Origin: Hymenobacter psoromatis
GTDB lineage: Bacteria > Bacteroidota > Bacteroidia > Cytophagales > Hymenobacteraceae
Assembly: GCF_020012125.1 (NCBI RefSeq)
Contig: NZ_JAIFAG010000001.1
Location: forward strand, 62,001-126,000
DNA length: 64,000 bases
Direction of reading: 5' to 3'
Of the stretch, positions 61,017 through 64,000 are shown in pieces. Positions within the stretch are counted from its first letter, which is position 1. Every line of letters starts with the position of its first letter. Under the pieces are notes generated by a model. It saw nothing but the letters and a program-made list of their open reading frames with translations, ran no database searches and was not told the origin of the DNA. Both the position numbers and the translations under genes were made by a program.

Positions 61017-61655
61017 TTATTCCTCCTTCTTCATTCTCCATTCCTTGCCTATGCTACGCTTGAGCATTCGGCGGCCGTTTTGCAGGTGGCTTTTCACTAG
61101 GTTGAGGGCTAGGCTGGTAGCGGCCACTATTTCCTGATACGATTTTTCTTCCAGGTAAAATAATTCCAGGCAGCGGCGCTGCTCGGGGGGGAGCTGGCTC
61201 AGGGCCAGCTCCAAGGCTTGCAGGTCGTCTTCGTGCTGGCGGTCGGCTTCGGCCTCGGTAATGGCATTGGGTAGATGCCGGGCGGCGGCATTTTCCACGT
61301 CAATAGCTTCCGGGAAGAGCACCAGCGGGCCGCCGCTGGCTGTGCCGCGCTGCCGGGCGCGCAGCTCCATCAGGCAAAAATTGCGGGCTGTGGTGTAGAG
61401 CCAGGCCGAAAAATTGTCGGGCGCGTGGCTGCGCAGCTTCACCACCAATTGCTCGAAGAGCTGCATGGCTGCGTCCTGGGCATCCTCATCGGGCGGGGCC
61501 AGGTAGCGGCGGCATACGGCGAATATTTCTGGCAAGTGCCGCTCATAAAGTACGCCCAGCGCGCCCACGTCGCCACTTTGGCGGTAGCGCGCCAGCACCT
61601 CCTGGTCGGAGAGTACGTCGGCGGGAACGGTGGGAGGGCGGCGGCGAAATAACAC
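61017..61655 (-). CDS. RNA polymerase sigma factor, ECF subfamily
   Basis: 212 aa from GTG at 61655; the ORF continues upstream but runs back through the terminator of the next gene. Region 2: DVGALGVLYERHLPEIFAVC, DEDAQDAAMQLFEQLVVKL, FSAWLYTTARNFCLMELRA. Region 4: LSQLPPEQRRCLELFYLEEK and SYQEIVAATSLALNLVKSHL. Partner of the zinc-finger/TonB_C protein downstream. Confidence 0.9.
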   Translation of the reverse strand: MLFRRRPPTVPADVLSDQEVLARYRQSGDVGALGVLYERHLPEIFAVCRRYLAPPDEDAQDAAMQLFEQLVVKLRSHAPDNFSAWLYTTARNFCLMELRARQRGTASGGPLVLFPEAIDVENAAARHLPNAITEAEADRQHEDDLQALELALSQLPPEQRRCLELFYLEEKSYQEIVAATSLALNLVKSHLQNGRRMLKRSIGKEWRMKKEE

Positions 61656-61697
61656 GCGGCAAAATACACCCGCCCCGCCCGACCAGCGCACCAAAAA

Positions 61698-61720
61698 GCC
61701 CGCGCCGGGTAGGCGCGGGC
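61698..61720 (-). terminator. Rho-independent terminator
   Basis: Minus strand: GCCCGCGCC, 5-base loop, GGCGCGGGC, then TTTTT. Serves 61746-62180. Confidence 0.88.
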
Positions 61721-61745
61721 TCGGAGGCAAGGGTTAAAGGCCGTA

Positions 61746-62180
61746 CTATTTTACGGAATTCTGCATATTCTCCTTGGTTTCGCGGGCCGACTTGGCGGCG
61801 GCGTCGCCCATCGCATTCATCTTGTGGCCGGCGGCGTCCATCTTAGCGTCCATCTTAGCTTTGGTTTCGGCGGCGTTAGCCTGCATCTTGTCGCCAGCGG
61901 CATCCATCTTAGCCCCAGCCTCGTTCATTTTGGCGTCCATCTTGTCGCCGGCGGCGTCCATATTAGCGTTCATCTTATCGCCAGCGGCGTTCATTTTGGC
62001 GTCCATCTTGTCGCCGGCGGCGTCCATTTTGGTGCCTACCGAGTCCGTGCTGGGAGTTGTTACCTCCGTCGTGGTCGTCGTGGTGCCGTCGGCGTTCTCC
62101 TTCTTGGCGGTCTCGCTCGAACAGGCAGTGAAGCTCAGGGCGATGGCGGCGGTAAACAGGGTTTTGAGGGAAGTATTCAT
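61746..62180 (-). CDS. LEA-like lipoprotein with 11-residue repeats
   Basis: 144 aa. Lipobox ALSFTAC (Cys20), a Thr-rich linker, then hydrophilic 11-mers of the type KMDAKMNAAGD/KMNANMDAAGD/KMDAKMNEAGA. Repeats have Lys, Asp and Ala at fixed positions as in group 3 LEA proteins, which fold into amphipathic helices on drying and protect membranes. A desiccation or stress role fits Hymenobacter ecology, but is inference. Confidence 0.8.
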   Translation of the reverse strand: MNTSLKTLFTAAIALSFTACSSETAKKENADGTTTTTTEVTTPSTDSVGTKMDAAGDKMDAKMNAAGDKMNANMDAAGDKMDAKMNEAGAKMDAAGDKMQANAAETKAKMDAKMDAAGHKMNAMGDAAAKSARETKENMQNSVK

Positions 62181-62291
62181 GGAGAAAAAAATTGCGGGTG
62201 AATAACAAATGAAAGTTCACCGCTTAATCAAACCTCCTCACGAAAGGTAACCCGTCGCTCAGCGCTTTTTTCACGTCTCTTCAAGGCAGTC

Positions 62292-62513
62292 TCAGTTGGT
62301 TGGCTGGCCGCGAACGGGCGTTGTGCCGGCGCTATCTAGCCGGACGCCGGCCCGGTCCTGCTTTAGCTGCTGCCGCGCGCCCACGGTATCGGCCGCGGCC
62401 GCGGCGTTGTCGGTGGTCGAGGCCGTTGAGTCCGTTTTGTCGTTGGGCGTGCACGCGCCAGTTCCCACGCCCAGCGTCAAGAGGGTAGCGAAGAGTAGCA
62501 ATGGATTTTTCAT
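62292..62513 (-). CDS. small lipoprotein
   Basis: 73 aa. Signal with lipobox LGVGTGAC (Cys21), then a disordered Asp/Thr/Ala stretch and RQQLKQDRAGVRLDSAGTTP. No family recognised. Upstream of the LEA-like gene on the same strand, 111 bp apart. Confidence 0.6.
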   Translation of the reverse strand: MKNPLLLFATLLTLGVGTGACTPNDKTDSTASTTDNAAAAADTVGARQQLKQDRAGVRLDSAGTTPVRGQPTN

Positions 62514-62643
62514 GAGGGTAACTGCTTGATTAATTCGAAATTAGTGCTCCTTAATGGCGGCTGGGTGAAGGTCAGGGTTCCACGCTAGTTAATAGCCCGC
62601 CGGCCGGGCTGCTTTACATTGCGCCTAGTTTACACTACCCCCT

Positions 62644-63162
62644 ATGCCTGCACTGCTGCTCCCCGTTCACGGAATCTGGCCCATCATCGGCCCCAACTGC
62701 TTTCTGGCCGACAATGCGACCGTGGTGGGCGACGTAGTGCTGGGCCGGGGCTGTACCGTATGGTTCGGGGCCGTGGTGCGGGGCGACGTCAACCGCATCC
62801 GCATCGGCGACGAAACCAACATCCAGGACGGGGCCGTGCTGCACTGTACCTATGAAAAGGCGGCCCTCACCATCGGCTCGCGGGTGAGCATCGGGCACCG
62901 GGCCATCGTGCACGGCTGCACCGTGGCCGACGACGTGCTCATCGGTATGGGGGCCATCGTCATGGACCACGCCGTGGTGGGAAGCGGCTGCCTCATCGCG
63001 GCCGGGGCCGTAGTGCTCGAACGCACGGTTTGCGAGCCCGGCTACCTCTATGCCGGCGTGCCCGCTCAAAAAATAAAGCCCGTGAGCGCGGTGCAGGCCG
63101 AGGGCATAAGCCGCACGGCCGCCAATTATCAGCTGTACGCCAGCTGGTTTGGTAACAAATAA
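62644..63162 (+). CDS. gamma-carbonic anhydrase family protein (hexapeptide repeat)
   Basis: 172 aa. Left-handed beta-helix repeats: FLADNATVVGDVVLGRGCTV, WFGAVVRGDVNRIRIGDETN, IQDGAVLHCTYEKAALTIGS, VSIGHRAIVHGCTVADDV, LIGMGAIVMDHAVVGSGC. His in VSIGHRAIVHG and the earlier LHC match the metal-site His positions. YrdA/PaaY type; many lack carbonic anhydrase activity. Confidence 0.93.
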   Translation: MPALLLPVHGIWPIIGPNCFLADNATVVGDVVLGRGCTVWFGAVVRGDVNRIRIGDETNIQDGAVLHCTYEKAALTIGSRVSIGHRAIVHGCTVADDVLIGMGAIVMDHAVVGSGCLIAAGAVVLERTVCEPGYLYAGVPAQKIKPVSAVQAEGISRTAANYQLYASWFGNK

Positions 63163-63163
63163 A

Positions 63164-63196
63164 AAGGCCATGCAGCCCAAGTAGCTGCATGGCCTT
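63164..63196. terminator. bidirectional terminator
   Basis: AAGGCCATGCAGC, 7-base loop, GCTGCATGGCCTT between convergent genes. Confidence 0.88.
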
Positions 63197-63213
63197 CCGC
63201 TCATTTTTAGCGG

Positions 63214-63450
63214 CTACTTGCCTTGGGGCTTGTAAATGGCCCCGGTGGCAAAATCAACAACTAGGCTAGGTAAAAATAGTACGATGTCGGCGATTAGTGC
63301 GCCTACCCGCACGGAGCGTTGTGGCTGGCCAGCCGCGGGCTTTGTGCGCTGGTAGTCGGTTACCGGGCCCCCGAAGATGGTGGCGCAGCTGCTTGCGGAA
63401 AGGGAGAGCAGGATTAGCCCGCAGGCAGTAGCTTGTTTGAGTTTTGACAT
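63214..63450 (-). CDS. small lipoprotein (CATIFGG type)
   Basis: 78 aa. Signal with lipobox SASSC (Cys23), directly followed by ATIFGGPVTDYQRTKP, and a C-terminal hydrophobic segment VGALIADIVLFLPSLVVDFA. The pattern matches small envelope proteins of Bacteroidota, some annotated YceK/YidQ-like. Promoter TATCTTTG 45 bp upstream. Confidence 0.75.
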   Translation of the reverse strand: MSKLKQATACGLILLSLSASSCATIFGGPVTDYQRTKPAAGQPQRSVRVGALIADIVLFLPSLVVDFATGAIYKPQGK

Positions 63451-63495
63451 GCGAGAGAAAGAAAAAAGGTGACAGAAAAAAGGGAATGGTTATTT

Positions 63496-63503
63496 CAAAG
63501 ATA
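63496..63503 (-). promoter_or_regulatory. candidate -7 promoter element of the small lipoprotein
   Basis: Minus strand TATCTTTG, TAnnTTTG, 45 bp before the ATG. Confidence 0.55.
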
Positions 63504-63511
63504 TGCCAGTT

Positions 63512-63886
63512 TTAAGTTCCTAAATAGATAACCTTAGTCTTAGAAAAGCGGTCGTGCCAGCTCAGTTTCCGGCGGCTAAATAAAAGACTCAGTGGCTCTA
63601 GCGGCAGAAAGCGGCAGGCAGTGCGCACGAGCAGCTGGCCCCGTGCCGGCTCCTCGTCAGTAGTGGTTACAATGTTGGTGCCCGTCATTAGCTTTCCTAC
63701 AGTTCGAACGAATAGCATCTCACTGACCGCATAGTACAAAAAAGTGCTTCCTAATAACACAAAGCGGTAAGATTCAACAGGCACAAGCCTAGCGGGTAGC
63801 AGCCGTAGCACCGCCAGAAAAAGGAAAAAGCTGCACCCAAAGTCGATAAGGCAGGTAACTAAGCGTCGTAGTCTAGAGGCTTCCAT
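63512..63886 (-). CDS. RDD-family membrane protein
   Basis: 124 aa from the ATG at 63886. RLRRLVTCLIDFGCSFFLFL gives the Arg and Asp of the first helix; a second TM helix (YRFVLLGSTFLYYAVSEML) precedes FVRTVGKLMTGTNIV; the end has WHDRFSKTKVIYLGT, with the conserved DR/K element. RDD proteins are small transport-related membrane proteins. Function here unknown. Confidence 0.85.
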   Translation of the reverse strand: MEASRLRRLVTCLIDFGCSFFLFLAVLRLLPARLVPVESYRFVLLGSTFLYYAVSEMLFVRTVGKLMTGTNIVTTTDEEPARGQLLVRTACRFLPLEPLSLLFSRRKLSWHDRFSKTKVIYLGT

Positions 63887-63932
63887 AAGGATAGGCACTA
63901 TTGTTTTTCTATAAAAGGCGCGTAAAGCTATA

Positions 63933-64000
63933 ATGGAAACGAACTTTTTACTAATAATTGGATTAGTTATTTTGACTGCTTATAAAAGCCGGCGCAGGGG
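63933..64000 (+). CDS. start of a small membrane protein (partial)
   Basis: About 22 codons to the window edge: ATG at 63933 then a hydrophobic helix (METNFLLIIGLVILTAYKS) and Arg residues. The C-terminus is beyond the window, so this may or may not be a gene. Confidence 0.35.
   Translation, partial: METNFLLIIGLVILTAYKSRRR

Noticed and set aside
61656..61730. Longer N-terminus of the sigma factor from TTG at 61730
   Set aside because: This stretch is the terminator hairpin of the upstream gene.
1..64000. tRNA or rRNA genes
   Set aside because: I looked for T-loop-like GTTCGA-type segments with matching acceptor stems and found none; the few matches (for example near 17532) lie inside coding genes.

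Overview
The window looks like a chromosomal segment of a high-GC member of the Bacteroidota, most likely Hymenobacter or a close relative (Hymenobacteraceae, Cytophagales). The evidence is the gene content (TonB-dependent receptors with carboxypeptidase-like N-domains, a PKD protein, LytTR regulation, a bacterial GGGP synthase, a panD/flippase-like/rfaE2/Zn-peptidase row), promoters of the Bacteroidota TAnnTTTG type with weak Shine-Dalgarno signals, and many lipoproteins. I see no rRNA or tRNA genes, no CRISPR array and no prophage.

Layout. 1-2720: an oligopeptide-type ABC importer (permease cut by the window edge, then its binding lipoprotein). 2835-4986: a small secreted protein built on 36-bp tandem repeats, then a large helical protein of unknown function. 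4993-10054: PKD protein, LytTR response regulator and a 1160-aa propeller-sensor hybrid kinase. 10321-16512: bacilliredoxin, RecQ, and a sugar/envelope group (kdsD, family 2 glycosyltransferase, manC). 16556-21125: J-domain/TPR membrane protein, Holin-X-like protein, an unknown acidic protein, GGGP synthase, serine hydrolase. 21251-26393: AraC regulator, acyl-CoA dehydrogenase, Zn-peptidase, rfaE2, flippase-like protein, panD. 26514-35716: small envelope proteins, a decayed alpha/beta hydrolase, prolyl oligopeptidase, MFS and CDF transporters, ClpP and an ECF sigma factor.

35772-38588 is a clean, AT-richer mobile element. It has 25-bp perfect terminal inverted repeats, an 8-bp target duplication (AAAATAAA), an IS1595-type transposase, and three passenger genes: a P63C-domain protein one base downstream of the transposase, and two tiny membrane proteins transcribed the other way from their own promoter. 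It landed about 55 bp upstream of the ECF sigma gene and just outside a terminator. This is the best candidate in the window for an undescribed system.

38648-46343 is an outer-membrane uptake cluster on the minus strand: two TonB-dependent receptors, a beta-barrel protein, a periplasmic lipoprotein of a family that accompanies such receptors, a lipoprotein with histidines in strict heptad register, and a small His-rich secreted protein preceded by a structured leader. The histidine content suggests transition-metal handling, which is inference.

47015-64000 is mostly housekeeping and envelope genes: STAS-like protein, HtpG, carboxylesterase, AsmA-like protein, DinB, diacylglycerol kinase, GNAT, fumarase, proline iminopeptidase-like lipoprotein, a sigma factor with an anti-sigma/TonB-C fusion, small lipoproteins (one LEA-like), gamma-carbonic anhydrase and an RDD protein.

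Two features run through the whole window: an octamer GGGGTAGG/CCTACCCC seen about 60 times by eye, and several families of dispersed palindromes at gene ends.
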